Positions 54,377 to 64,000 of a DNA stretch of 64,000 bases are shown in pieces. The DNA is from Bowmanella pacifica (GTDB taxonomy: Bacteria; Pseudomonadota; Gammaproteobacteria; Enterobacterales; Alteromonadaceae). The position numbers and the translations under genes are program-made. Within the stretch, counting starts at the first letter, position 1. Every line of letters begins with the position of its first letter. The notes under the pieces are model-generated. The model was not told where the DNA came from, ran no database searches, and saw nothing but the letters and a program-made list of their open reading frames with translations. The DNA is taken from NCBI RefSeq assembly GCF_014645355.1, contig NZ_BMLS01000004.1, positions 62,001 through 126,000 of the forward strand, read 5' to 3'.

Positions 54377-55190
54377 TCAGTTCGCTCCTGAATTGGTTGT
54401 GCTGCCCAACCGGCATATTTCGACGAATCTCGTGCATCTGGTCAAAATCAACCAGCGCTTGTACCAGCCCCGGCCCTTGGGCCAGACTGGTCAACACTTC
54501 TCCCCAGGGAGTTATAATAGTGGAATGGCCATAGGTCTCACGCCCGTTGGCATGCTGGCCGCCCTGCCCGGCTGCCACCACAAAGCACTGTTTTTCAATG
54601 GCCCTGGCCCTAAGCAGCGGCCACCAATGGGCTTCACCTGTCACCTGAGTAAAGGCCGCCGGTAACACCAAAATATCGATCTCACCCATGGCCTGGAACA
54701 GGCCAGCAAAACGAAGATCATAGCATACCGCCATGCCAATGCGGCCAATCTCGGTGTTGGCAACAACAACCTGTTCTCCAGCCTGGGTGTATTTCGACTC
54801 AAGATAGGTACGTGTCCCATCCGCCACCTGCACATCAAACAGATGAATTTTGCGATAGTGCGCCACTCTTTGCCCCGATGGTGAAAAAAGCAGGCTGGAA
54901 GCGGTAAATTTCTCCTTGTCCGGTACCCGGACTGGTATGGTACCGGCTACCATCCAGATACCATGTTCAGCCGCCAGGGCAGACAAAGCACTCTGAACAG
55001 GCCCTTCTCCCAGGGTTTCTGCCAGCTCAAGCTGAGTTTTGTCGCTGCCACCAAAGCAGGCAAAGCACTCTGGCAACACCACCAAAGAAGGCACAGATGG
55101 ATCCAATCCCTTTAGCTGTGTCGCCAAGGTCTGCAAGTTTTCCTCGGGATTAGGCGTTGATAGCATTTGCACAGCAACAAGATTAACCAT
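54360..55190 (-). CDS. Nitrilase-superfamily amidase (Nit1-like)
   Basis: This 276-residue protein has the Glu-Lys-Cys triad of carbon-nitrogen hydrolases: Glu in [12 protein letters not shown], Lys in YRKIHLFDV, and Cys in [12 protein letters not shown]. It is likely a deaminated-glutathione or omega-amidase, as suggested for Nit homologues. I start it at MVNLVAVQM (55190), with GAGGA 9 nt upstream, giving an 8-nt overlap with yhdP. The longer upstream frame is not conserved. It sits between yhdP and tldD. Confidence 0.88.
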   Translation of the reverse strand: MVNLVAVQMLSTPNPEENLQTLATQLKGLDPSVPSLVVLPECFACFGGSDKTQLELAETLGEGPVQSALSALAAEHGIWMVAGTIPVRVPDKEKFTASSLLFSPSGQRVAHYRKIHLFDVQVADGTRTYLESKYTQAGEQVVVANTEIGRIGMAVCYDLRFAGLFQAMGEIDILVLPAAFTQVTGEAHWWPLLRARAIEKQCFVVAAGQGGQHANGRETYGHSTIITPWGEVLTSLAQGPGLVQALVDFDQMHEIRRNMPVGQHNQFRSELIEFNS

Positions 55191-58100
55191 TGGAGGTTTC
55201 CTCAAGAGGTAATTGCGGCGGTAAAGGGGCTGGCTCTTTAGGCTTAGCCTTGGCGGGCAATTGCACCTCACGACTATCACGCCCCAACTCCTGTAAAACA
55301 GGTTCATCCAATGTGCCGGTCAGCGAATACTCAATATTGGAAATGACCTTAGCCGAGGTTAGTACCTCATCCAGGGCAAACGCCGCCAGTGCCGTGGCTG
55401 GGTTTACCATCCAGGCCAGAATAACGGGTAAACTTGAGGTTACTTTGGGGGTAAAGCCAATCTTGTAAGCCAGGCTTTTGTCATTCAAATCCGTATAACC
55501 GACCAGGGCCATCTTCCCTGCCGCCCCATCAATACTGGTATCTTCGGTGTGAACCCGGCCATCAGTCACCTGGAAGGTGCCATCCATTTTGTCGTAAAAG
55601 AAGCCCTTCGCAAACACATCCCTGAAGTCCAGGGTAAGCTTACGCACCAGCGACTCCAGGCTGAGAATAGAGAATAAGCGCGCACCTTTGTCACTCACTT
55701 CACTCAAATAACCGTCAGATAAGGCCCATTTCACATCCCCATTCAGGGTGGCGAAATTAAACTGGTAGGGCGCTTGTTGCCAGCTAAGGTCAAAGTCCAT
55801 TCTGGCCCCCGAATCCCGTATCCCGGCATCAAACTTAAAATGTTTTAACAGCGCACCAAAGTCTTTGCTTTCAAGGTTACCGCTTAGCTTAGTGCTGCTG
55901 CCAGCTTCACTGATAAACCAGTTTCCCGAGGCCGCTATACGGCTGTCTGGGAGTTTCATCTCAAGACGGTCTATCTTCATACCGTGCTCGGCGCGACTTA
56001 GCTTGATACTTACCTGACCTAGCTCATAATCCAGGTAACTACAGCGCTGACACTCAAACAACAAAGGCGGGAACTGGCTGAAATCAGTCTCTTCTGATTG
56101 TTCCGACGTCTGCCAGGCTGGCAGGGCCAGATAGTCGGCTTGAATACTGATGCCTCGCTCCAACCAGTCGTGCCCAATCTCAATCTCAGCACGGCCTTGT
56201 TTCGCATTTAGCGTGGCCAACCAGGCGAGATCAGAATGTTTAAAGTTCACCTCTGTCTGATTTAGCACCAAGCCCATCAAATCCAGATTTTGGGCATTAA
56301 CGAATATACGTTCCGGTATGGGAAATAATCCCTCTCCTTCAGACGGCAGTGACAACAATGCTGCAATTGCACTGTGCCATTGCTCAACGCTGATAAAAGG
56401 TAAATTAGCGGAAATACTGAAGCCATTACCCATACCAGCAAAGCTACTTTCACCCAGTGCCAGGTGTGCCCTGGAAAAGCGCATTTCCTGATGCGGCAGA
56501 AGGCCATTGAAACGAACCGCATTACCTAGCTGCAACCTAACATTGGAAACCTGTTGGTCACCGCTGACATCAAGAAGCAGTGGCAACTCAGTACCAGCGC
56601 CTTTGGCAAAGGGCGCTGGCAAATCGGATACGACGTTAAGCATGTCCGACTGCAAATTAAATTCGTATTGATAACCTTGCTCAGGAAGCGTCAGGGTTAG
56701 ATCCGCCTGCCAGGGCGATACGCCGGCCACAAAAGGCTCCAATCCCGGGTGCTGAGCCAGCAAGAACTGATGCCAGTTCCACTGACCATTGAGTTGGATC
56801 TTGGTTTGATAACCTTCAGTTCGCTGCTGGCCCTGCAACGAAATAGTGGTGGGCTGACCAAGCACCTCGGCCTGTAAACCTTTGGCATTGATCTTGTCAT
56901 TCACAAAGGTCAGTTCGCCGTGGGTTTTCAACATATCCAGTTGAAGGCTTCGCACACCAACCTTATTACCATTGAAGCCCACCTTCCCACGCGCAACCAC
57001 ATCCCGACCACTAAGGGGAATGGTCAGCTCTAATTCAGCCTGTAGCTCTCCTTCAATCTGCACTTCTTTGAGGGCTGCACCAACAGAATCTGCCAGCTCA
57101 CTGTTAACCATCAGGTCCGTAACATCTTGGCCTTGCGCTAAATCTTTTAAACTGATGGTCAACACCGAATCATCACGCAATTCTGGGATGACAGCTTGCA
57201 CATGACCAACCTTCAGATTACGTAATTTGCCTTTGCTGCTGTCCATCCACAGCCCCTGGTTCTCAAACAGCAACTGCATAGATAACTCGGTTAGTGCTGG
57301 CCAGTCATCATCAAACAAGAATTCACTGTCCTGTAGCTCGACCTGGGCCTGAAATATGCCGCTGTTATCGGTAAAGGGATAGTTGGCAGGAACGCCATGC
57401 CACAGCAGGTTTGCATGTTTGACCCGCCCTGACACTAGGGCATGATCAAGATAATGCTTGGTGTTCTGCCCCATTAATTCGCCAGGAAACAACTTTTTAG
57501 CATCGGCGACACTCAGGCCTTCTACCTGCGTCACCAGGGTCAACTCACCATCCTGGCTATTGTATCGAACCGCCTGATTGAAACTCACCACATCAGAACT
57601 GAAGGCCAGTTTGGGCACAGTCAGTATGCTGCCCTCAGCATCTTGTTGAATGTAGAGATCCGCGTCCAAACCGTCGAATGCCAAACGACTATCCAGCAAG
57701 CCATCGGTTAGCAGGTAGCCATCATGACCAGTCAACGACAGTCGCCCTTGACCATAAGCCCAATCAAAGCGCCCTTGCAGGCCACTGACACCCGGCATTT
57801 GTGACGAGGCTGCCAGTTCTAAATCACTGAAAGCCAGTGTGGCGGCCAAGCCCTTGCTATTAACCAGCAGCGCCAGCTGCGTCAGTTTGCCTTGTGGGGA
57901 CATAGCGGCCAGCCAATCCGCCTGTTGCTCGCTGACAAAACCAGATAACACAGGTGATAACTCAGCCAGTTGCAGGTCGGAGCTGCGCAACAGATAGTCG
58001 CCACTGTCGCTGGCATATCCTTGCAGATCCAAGGTTAAACGCTGCTCTTCATTGCTGAGCAATTCGGCCTGCTGCAAAGCAAAGCGCCAGCCAGAGTCAT

Positions 58101-58983
58101 CGGGTTCGGCCCGCAACGTGCCTTTGGCAATCCGCAGGCTGGCAGGCTGTTTTCCCTTAAAACTCAATTGGCTGTCGCTGAAGTTGGCCTGCACGGATAC
58201 AGCGTTGGAATCCCTAATTTCTGCCCATAAAGAAAAGTTTAAACGGCCGCCGGCCAGCTCACGCTGACTGGGATTGAATTGTGCCAACCAAGGAGAAATA
58301 TCCAGCTCTTTGGCGTCAGCATGAAAAGTACCACTGAGGTTATCGCGCCCACCGCGTAAATCCAAAATAAAGCGCGCGGAATTGCGTGTAAGTTCGGCCA
58401 CCCGCATCAACCCGGTTCCCTGGTGACGCTGGTCCTGGTTTAGCCAACTCAGTTGCTGGATCTGAATATGCTGCCGCTCCTTATCGGAGGCCAGAAATAA
58501 GTCGCTATTGTTTACCGAGAAGCGTTGTAGCTGCTCCAGAAACAGCGCTTGCAGTGCATCCACGACCGGGTATTCGCTGTCGCCGGATTCCAGTCGTGGA
58601 ATATCCAGTGACAGGGTCAGCCCGTCCAGATTAAAACGCTGAGATTGAATATTGCCGTTTTTTACCGAGCCCCAAAAATCCAGTTCTATCTCGGTTTCCC
58701 GGATATTCAGTTGAATAGGGGAATCGTTTTGTCCGTTCAGGGCCACATCGCGCAGTACAATAGACGGACCCGCTCCCTGCCAGGCAGCACTGATACTGCC
58801 GATTTTTAAATCCGTACCGTATTGCTGGTTAATATAATCTTCTAACCAGTGTTTTTTGCTGTCCATATACGGCAGGCTGTAACGCAGCAGACTGAGCAAT
58901 ACCGCCAGGGTAACCAGCAGTACAGCACTGAGCGTCCACAGCTTGCGCAATATATAGGACAGGTAATAAACCGGTTTTTTCAC
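55183..58983 (-). CDS. yhdP: AsmA-like protein YhdP
   Basis: A 1266-residue protein of the same length as E. coli YhdP: N-terminal transmembrane helix (about 13-33), the DLKIGSISAAWQGAGPSIVL segment, and long beta-rich repeats forming the AsmA-like lipid groove. The C-terminal YKIGFTPKVTSSLPVILAWMVNPATALAAFALDEVL is a family hallmark. It is implicated in phospholipid transport to the outer membrane with TamB and YdbH. It lies downstream of rng and upstream of the nitrilase-like gene on the same strand. Confidence 0.95.
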   Translation of the reverse strand: MKKPVYYLSYILRKLWTLSAVLLVTLAVLLSLLRYSLPYMDSKKHWLEDYINQQYGTDLKIGSISAAWQGAGPSIVLRDVALNGQNDSPIQLNIRETEIELDFWGSVKNGNIQSQRFNLDGLTLSLDIPRLESGDSEYPVVDALQALFLEQLQRFSVNNSDLFLASDKERQHIQIQQLSWLNQDQRHQGTGLMRVAELTRNSARFILDLRGGRDNLSGTFHADAKELDISPWLAQFNPSQRELAGGRLNFSLWAEIRDSNAVSVQANFSDSQLSFKGKQPASLRIAKGTLRAEPDDSGWRFALQQAELLSNEEQRLTLDLQGYASDSGDYLLRSSDLQLAELSPVLSGFVSEQQADWLAAMSPQGKLTQLALLVNSKGLAATLAFSDLELAASSQMPGVSGLQGRFDWAYGQGRLSLTGHDGYLLTDGLLDSRLAFDGLDADLYIQQDAEGSILTVPKLAFSSDVVSFNQAVRYNSQDGELTLVTQVEGLSVADAKKLFPGELMGQNTKHYLDHALVSGRVKHANLLWHGVPANYPFTDNSGIFQAQVELQDSEFLFDDDWPALTELSMQLLFENQGLWMDSSKGKLRNLKVGHVQAVIPELRDDSVLTISLKDLAQGQDVTDLMVNSELADSVGAALKEVQIEGELQAELELTIPLSGRDVVARGKVGFNGNKVGVRSLQLDMLKTHGELTFVNDKINAKGLQAEVLGQPTTISLQGQQRTEGYQTKIQLNGQWNWHQFLLAQHPGLEPFVAGVSPWQADLTLTLPEQGYQYEFNLQSDMLNVVSDLPAPFAKGAGTELPLLLDVSGDQQVSNVRLQLGNAVRFNGLLPHQEMRFSRAHLALGESSFAGMGNGFSISANLPFISVEQWHSAIAALLSLPSEGEGLFPIPERIFVNAQNLDLMGLVLNQTEVNFKHSDLAWLATLNAKQGRAEIEIGHDWLERGISIQADYLALPAWQTSEQSEETDFSQFPPLLFECQRCSYLDYELGQVSIKLSRAEHGMKIDRLEMKLPDSRIAASGNWFISEAGSSTKLSGNLESKDFGALLKHFKFDAGIRDSGARMDFDLSWQQAPYQFNFATLNGDVKWALSDGYLSEVSDKGARLFSILSLESLVRKLTLDFRDVFAKGFFYDKMDGTFQVTDGRVHTEDTSIDGAAGKMALVGYTDLNDKSLAYKIGFTPKVTSSLPVILAWMVNPATALAAFALDEVLTSAKVISNIEYSLTGTLDEPVLQELGRDSREVQLPAKAKPKEPAPLPPQLPLEETSNG

Positions 58984-59042
58984 ATTCTTTCAATTCAGTT
59001 AGCAGCCACGCCCTTAGGTGCTTGCATGGCTTGTAGTCAAGA

Positions 59043-60509
59043 TTACATCATGACTACGTCGTATTTATCCTGGTTGTACAATGGCTCAGTTTGTACCTTA
59101 ATCTGCCGGGAAACGAAGACTTCCAATTCGGCCAGCATATGCGACTCTTCTCCCAGTAGCGCATCCGCTACTGCCGGCGAGGCATACACCACAAATTTGT
59201 CTGCATCATAAGCGCGGTTGACCCGGACAATTTCGCGCATAATCTCAAAACAAATGGTTTCCACGGTTTTAATTGAGCCACGTCCCTTACATACTGGACA
59301 CTCACCACAGAGGATATGTTCCAAACTTTCGCGTGTTCTTTTGCGTGTCATTTCGATCAAGCCCAGGGCAGTAAAGCCGTGAATGTTGATCTTAGCCCGA
59401 TCTTTGCCGGTGGCGACTTCCAAACTATGCAGCACCCGACGCTGATGATCCGGGTCCACCATATCAATAAAGTCGATAATAATGATGCCGCCCAGGTTGC
59501 GCAGCCGAAGCTGCCGGGCAATGGCCGCCGTTGCTTCAATATTGGTGTTAAAAATAGTTTCTTCGAGATTACGATGCCCCACAAAAGCGCCGGTATTAAT
59601 GTCGATAGTGGTCATGGCTTCGGTTTGATCAATAATCAGATAACCGCCAGACTTCAGCTCTACCCGTCTCTCCAACGAGCGCTGCGCCTCATTTTCTACA
59701 TCGTACAAATCAAAAATCGGGCGTTCGCCCTGGTAATATTCCAGCAACTGGTGCAACTCGGGGGCATATTCCCTGGTAAAGCTTTGCAACTCGCTGAATG
59801 CCAGCTTGGAATCAATACGAATACGATCGAGCTGAGTACCCACAAAGTCACGCAGTACCCGACGAGCTAAAGGCAAGTCCTCGTACAATACGTTAGATTT
59901 ACGCTTCTTCATACGCTGCTGCACTTTTGCCCACAGACGCTTAAGAAACTCAGCATCCTGCTGAAGCTCGCTTTCTCCAACCCCTTCGGCCGCGGTACGC
60001 AGAATAAAACCACCATCCTCGCTGCACAGCTCCTGCACGAGCAGCTTAAGCCGTTCACGCTCGGACTCATCTTCTATACGTTGTGATACCCCTACATGGG
60101 CAACGCTGGGCATAAAGACCAAATAACGGGATGGCAAGGTAATATCCGTGGTCAAACGGGCGCCTTTAGTGCCAATAGGGTCTTTCACCACCTGCACCAC
60201 AATGTCCTGCCCGTCTCTGACTAATTCACGAATATCCTGCTTGGACATATGACTCTCTGATACTTCCCCCACCAGTTCGCTATGAATAACGATATCTGAG
60301 GCATGTAAGAAAGCCGCTTTGTCCAAGCCGATATCCACAAATGCGGCCTGCATCCCAGGTAATACCCGGCTCACCTTACCGCGGTAGATATTACCCACCA
60401 GACCCTTCTTGGTATGCCGCTCGACATGAATCTCTTGCAAGATGCCGTTTTCGATCAGGGCAACCCTGGATTCCGAGGGAGTAACGTTGATCAAAAGCTC
60501 GGCACTCAT
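59043..60509 (-). CDS. rng: Ribonuclease G
   Basis: A 5'-end-dependent endoribonuclease involved in 16S rRNA 5' maturation and mRNA decay. The 488-residue protein has an S1-type domain (about 36-125, KGLVGNIYRGKVSRVLPGMQ), the catalytic metal-binding IIIIDFIDM, and the zinc-link CGECPVCKGRGSIKT. It lacks the RNase E scaffold region. Its start overlaps the maf stop by 4 nt. Confidence 0.96.
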   Translation of the reverse strand: MSAELLINVTPSESRVALIENGILQEIHVERHTKKGLVGNIYRGKVSRVLPGMQAAFVDIGLDKAAFLHASDIVIHSELVGEVSESHMSKQDIRELVRDGQDIVVQVVKDPIGTKGARLTTDITLPSRYLVFMPSVAHVGVSQRIEDESERERLKLLVQELCSEDGGFILRTAAEGVGESELQQDAEFLKRLWAKVQQRMKKRKSNVLYEDLPLARRVLRDFVGTQLDRIRIDSKLAFSELQSFTREYAPELHQLLEYYQGERPIFDLYDVENEAQRSLERRVELKSGGYLIIDQTEAMTTIDINTGAFVGHRNLEETIFNTNIEATAAIARQLRLRNLGGIIIIDFIDMVDPDHQRRVLHSLEVATGKDRAKINIHGFTALGLIEMTRKRTRESLEHILCGECPVCKGRGSIKTVETICFEIMREIVRVNRAYDADKFVVYASPAVADALLGEESHMLAELEVFVSRQIKVQTEPLYNQDKYDVVMM

Positions 60510-61066
60510 AACAGATGTTGCTCCTTTAGCAATTCGGCAGTTTCATACAGCGGCAACCCAACCACGGCGCTGTAACTGCCCTGAATACGCGTGACGAAAC
60601 GACCAGCCAGGCCCTGAATACCGTAACCACCGGCTTTATCTGCTGGTTCACCAGTTTGCCAGTACCAGTCCATTTCTTGCGGACTAACTACCTTGAAGCT
60701 GACATCCGTTAGTACCAACCTATGTTGCAAACCTCGGTCACTGCGCAGTGCCACGGCAGTCATAACCTGATGATGGGCGCCGGAAAGTAAAGCAAACATG
60801 CGCTTAAAATCAGCCTGATCCTGGGGTTTACCAAGAATCTTATTTTGGCACACCACGGCCGTATCTGAACCCAATACAGGATCCACGTGGCCTGCCTGCC
60901 GCCAACCAGCTTCTGCTTTAGCCCTGGCTAAGCGGACAACGTAGTCACGAGGCTCTTCGCCACTTTTAACCGACTCGTCGAGGTCGACACTGATTTGTTT
61001 AAAGGGCACCTGCAATTGCGTTAACAACTCGGCGCGACGGGGAGAGGCGGAAGCTAAAATCAGCAT
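60506..61066 (-). CDS. maf: Nucleoside triphosphate pyrophosphatase, Maf/YhdE type
   Basis: This 186-residue protein shows the Maf signatures LILASASPRRAELL, DLDES, and VLGSDTAVVCQNKILGKP, plus a C-terminal GGYGIQGLAGRFVTRIQGSYSAVVGLPLYET. The neighbourhood (mreD upstream, rng downstream) and motif form indicate the YhdE dTTP/UTP pyrophosphatase subfamily. It follows mreD with 1 nt between the stop and start. Confidence 0.93.
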   Translation of the reverse strand: MLILASASPRRAELLTQLQVPFKQISVDLDESVKSGEEPRDYVVRLARAKAEAGWRQAGHVDPVLGSDTAVVCQNKILGKPQDQADFKRMFALLSGAHHQVMTAVALRSDRGLQHRLVLTDVSFKVVSPQEMDWYWQTGEPADKAGGYGIQGLAGRFVTRIQGSYSAVVGLPLYETAELLKEQHLL

Positions 61067-61067
61067 A

Positions 61068-61550
61068 TCAGCTTACCTTCAGTTGTCTGCGCGCCTTGCG
61101 CAGAATCATAAAACACCAGGGCCAGAACAGCATGGTGGTCAACACCGGCCACAGGTAGTCAAACAGAAAATAGATATCGGTCAGCATATGCTGCAGCCAG
61201 AATATAACCAGGTGATAAAGCGCTGCCAGTAGGCCGATCATAAAGGCCTGTTGCCATACCGAGTAGTTACGCAGACGCTGGTAATTGGCGGCCAGGATAA
61301 ATATCACCAGACTCAATGCCAGGCTGTGGATGCCCAAAGCTGTGCCCAGCAAAATATCCAATACCAGGCCATTGAGGAAAGCCACCCCCACATTCACCCG
61401 TTGAGGCAGAGCCAGGGTCCAATACCCTAAAACCAACAACACCCAATCAGGGCGATAAGGATCCACCATGATGGGCATGGGCATAATCTGCAGCATTTGC
61501 GCCACCAGCAAACTAATGGCAATGGCCCAATGTTTAAGACCCAGGTGCAT
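61068..61550 (-). CDS. mreD: Rod shape-determining protein MreD
   Basis: A 160-residue inner-membrane protein with about five hydrophobic helices and the MreD features PDWVLLVLGYWTLALPQRVNVG, FLNGLVLDILLGTALGIHSLAL, and QAFMIGLLAALYHLVIFW. It is part of the elongasome with MreC and MreB. Its start lies inside the end of mreC (17-nt overlap). Confidence 0.95.
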   Translation of the reverse strand: MHLGLKHWAIAISLLVAQMLQIMPMPIMVDPYRPDWVLLVLGYWTLALPQRVNVGVAFLNGLVLDILLGTALGIHSLALSLVIFILAANYQRLRNYSVWQQAFMIGLLAALYHLVIFWLQHMLTDIYFLFDYLWPVLTTMLFWPWCFMILRKARRQLKVS

Positions 61551-62406
61551 TCACTGCCTCTCCTTGTTCTACCGGCCCCTGCGGCGCGTCTTGCGGCCAG
61601 AGCAGCAACAGGTATTTCAATCTGTCCAGCTGTGCCGCCGGCACCGCGCGGATAATGGCAAAGGGGCGGGTTTCGTCGCGGATCACATCAACAATACGTC
61701 CGACCGGATAGCCCTCAGGGAAAACCTGTCCCAAACCCGATGACACCAACATATCACCCGGCTCAATATCGGTACTATGGGGTACATGATTGATAACAAG
61801 TCGGTTCAACTGGCCAGAGCCGGATGCCACCAAACGCACGTTGTTGCGCAAAATTCTGACCGGCACGGCGTGCGTTACATCGGCGATCAACAACACCCGA
61901 CTGGTGGTGGTGCCTACCTGCATAACCTGGCCAACCAGACCTTTGTCGTCTAATACCGGTTGTCCTTCAAAGACACCTTGCAAGGTGCCCTTATTAATTA
62001 CGATTTGGTGACTGTAGGGGTTATTATCAACCGCCATCAACTCTGCCACTATCTTACGCACTTCCGGGCGCACGGGAGAACCCAGCAAAGTACGCAGCCG
62101 CTCGTTCTCCTGTTCCAGCACCACAAAACGCTGCAACTCTTCACTCATCAGAATATTCTGGCGGGTCAGTTGGGCATTGTCTTCCAGCAGTTGGCGCTGG
62201 GTCGTCAAGGCGCGGGCTGTTTGGTTTAGCACTTCGCCTGGCAGATTCGCCATGTATTGCAGGGGGCTGACCAGGGAGTTGAGATACACCCTGACTGTAC
62301 TAAAAGTGTCTAATTTGCCGTCCAGGATGATAAGCAACACAGACAACACACTGGCAAGCACCAGTCTGCTGTTCAGTGACGGACCGCGGGAAAAAATAGT
62401 ATCCAA
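61534..62406 (-). CDS. mreC: Rod shape-determining protein MreC
   Basis: This 290-residue protein has an N-terminal membrane helix (about 15-30), a coiled coil (about 60-105), and a beta-rich periplasmic part with DNNPYSHQIVINKG, GLVGQVMQVG, and LVSSGLGQVFPEGYPVGRI. It is shorter than E. coli MreC (367), mainly by lacking the C-terminal Pro/Gln-rich tail. It bridges MreB to the periplasmic wall machinery. A hairpin between mreB and mreC may reduce readthrough. Confidence 0.95.
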   Translation of the reverse strand: MDTIFSRGPSLNSRLVLASVLSVLLIILDGKLDTFSTVRVYLNSLVSPLQYMANLPGEVLNQTARALTTQRQLLEDNAQLTRQNILMSEELQRFVVLEQENERLRTLLGSPVRPEVRKIVAELMAVDNNPYSHQIVINKGTLQGVFEGQPVLDDKGLVGQVMQVGTTTSRVLLIADVTHAVPVRILRNNVRLVASGSGQLNRLVINHVPHSTDIEPGDMLVSSGLGQVFPEGYPVGRIVDVIRDETRPFAIIRAVPAAQLDRLKYLLLLWPQDAPQGPVEQGEAVNAPGS

Positions 62407-62415
62407 GACAGACGC

Positions 62416-62444
62416 CTAAAAACAAGCGGGCGGCTTACGCCGCC
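62416..62444 (-). terminator. Attenuating terminator between mreB and mreC
   Basis: A 6-bp GC-only stem (62429-62434 with 62439-62444, loop of 4) is followed by a T-rich stretch on the minus strand. It could lower mreC expression relative to mreB, as is known for the E. coli operon. Confidence 0.7.
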
Positions 62445-62457
62445 TCAGATTAACCGA

Positions 62458-63516
<1,059 letters not shown>

Positions 63517-63721
63517 TTAACTGCCGCCATTAAACGAAAATGGGGCTAAATTTAGCATTTACGACAAACTGGTTAACTTTACCAATGCCCCCGCCCCTGC
63601 ACAAGTTGTGTGGGCAAGGCATTAGGTATAAAAAAGCAAGAAAAATTCCCTTTTGGGCTCAGACAGGGCCGCAATGCGGCAAATTAACGATTTTTCTGCC
63701 AACAAAAGCCGGTGGCTGGGC

Positions 63722-64000
63722 TTAGTGAAATACCTCGCGTTGAAAAATCAGTCGGTCATTTCCACGGAACTGGCCAAAGGTCGCTTTGGCTTTAGGGCCT
63801 TCCTGCACATTGCTGCCCTGCCAATCATACTTCAACCAGTCTGAAGGTAGCTGCCACTGTATCGTCACATCACCTCGCTGACCCGCGCTGCTTAATACAA
63901 AACCCGCACTGGGTAATACAGGTTTACCAGCTATCACTGTGCCTGCGCCCGTTTTTGAGGACACCAGCCCCAATGGGTCTTCTGCCACTAACATCAGCTC
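63722..64000 (-). CDS. MshQ-like protein, C-terminal fragment
   Basis: Only the last ~92 residues are inside the window; the gene runs off the right edge. The ending DWLKYDWQGSNVQEG then KATFGQFRGNDRLIFQREV is typical of the C-terminal region of MSHA pilus protein MshQ (DUF6701), which commonly lies directly upstream of mreB in Alteromonadales and Vibrionales. The assignment rests on this short stretch plus position. Confidence 0.75.
   Translation of the reverse strand, partial: ELMLVAEDPLGLVSSKTGAGTVIAGKPVLPSAGFVLSSAGQRGDVTIQWQLPSDWLKYDWQGSNVQEGPKAKATFGQFRGNDRLIFQREVFH

Overview
The window looks like a chromosomal segment of a marine-type gammaproteobacterium of the Alteromonadales (Alteromonadaceae-like; the genus cannot be fixed from this alone). 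The evidence is the arrangement mshQ - mreBCD - maf - rng - yhdP - nit - tldD, together with yjgA/pmbA, arcA, metJ, a two-gene glgC-glgA unit and a proteobacterial sortase-type two-component system. Most of the window is ordinary core genome. I see no prophage, transposase, integrase or CRISPR array.

Layout. 1-8.2 kb: yihY, dtd and a YiiD-like fusion on the minus strand, interrupted by small envelope genes, then metF/metJ, divergent around two MetJ-box arrays, then a stomatin/NfeD/GNAT operon. 8.4-15.6 kb: an iron-regulated envelope locus in which a TonB-dependent receptor faces an operon of an ExbB/MotA-like protein, a DUF2149 (ExbD-like) protein and a 1306-residue exported CobN-family chelatase. 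A perfect 15-bp Fur-like palindrome lies between them. This arrangement recalls the Hmu haem system of Bacteroidetes. 15.6-19.4 kb: pdsS, pdsR and pdsO, the regulatory and OmpA-like parts of the proteobacterial dedicated sortase system, with no sortase or LPXTG target beside them. 19.4-31.6 kb: DUF1993, trxC, a 1513-residue hybrid kinase, a creatininase-family protein, a purine-type phosphoribosyltransferase and purine permease, and a ferric-siderophore receptor with a Fur box and a divergent TetR regulator. 31.8-39 kb: a DUF885 peptidase, a helical-repeat protein downstream of glpD, glpK and a small outer-membrane barrel.

39.1-39.9 kb is a gene-free stretch of degenerate direct and inverted repeats packed with hairpins, next to tRNA-Phe. 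40-44.5 kb: yggX-mutY, an alpha/beta hydrolase, trmB-rsmC and a small unknown. 44.8-50.9 kb: glgC-glgA, a CHASE8-like histidine kinase coupled to a YfiR-like protein, and arcA. 51-64 kb: pmbA, yjgA, and the long minus-strand envelope/cell-shape block mreB, mreC, mreD, maf, rng, yhdP, nit, tldD, with the C-terminus of an MshQ-like protein running off the end.

The two most interesting loci are the periplasmic chelatase/TonB system (8.4-15.6 kb) and the hairpin-module repeats beside tRNA-Phe. The sortase-less Pds trio and the kinase/YfiR pair follow. All family assignments come from reading the sequence without database searches.
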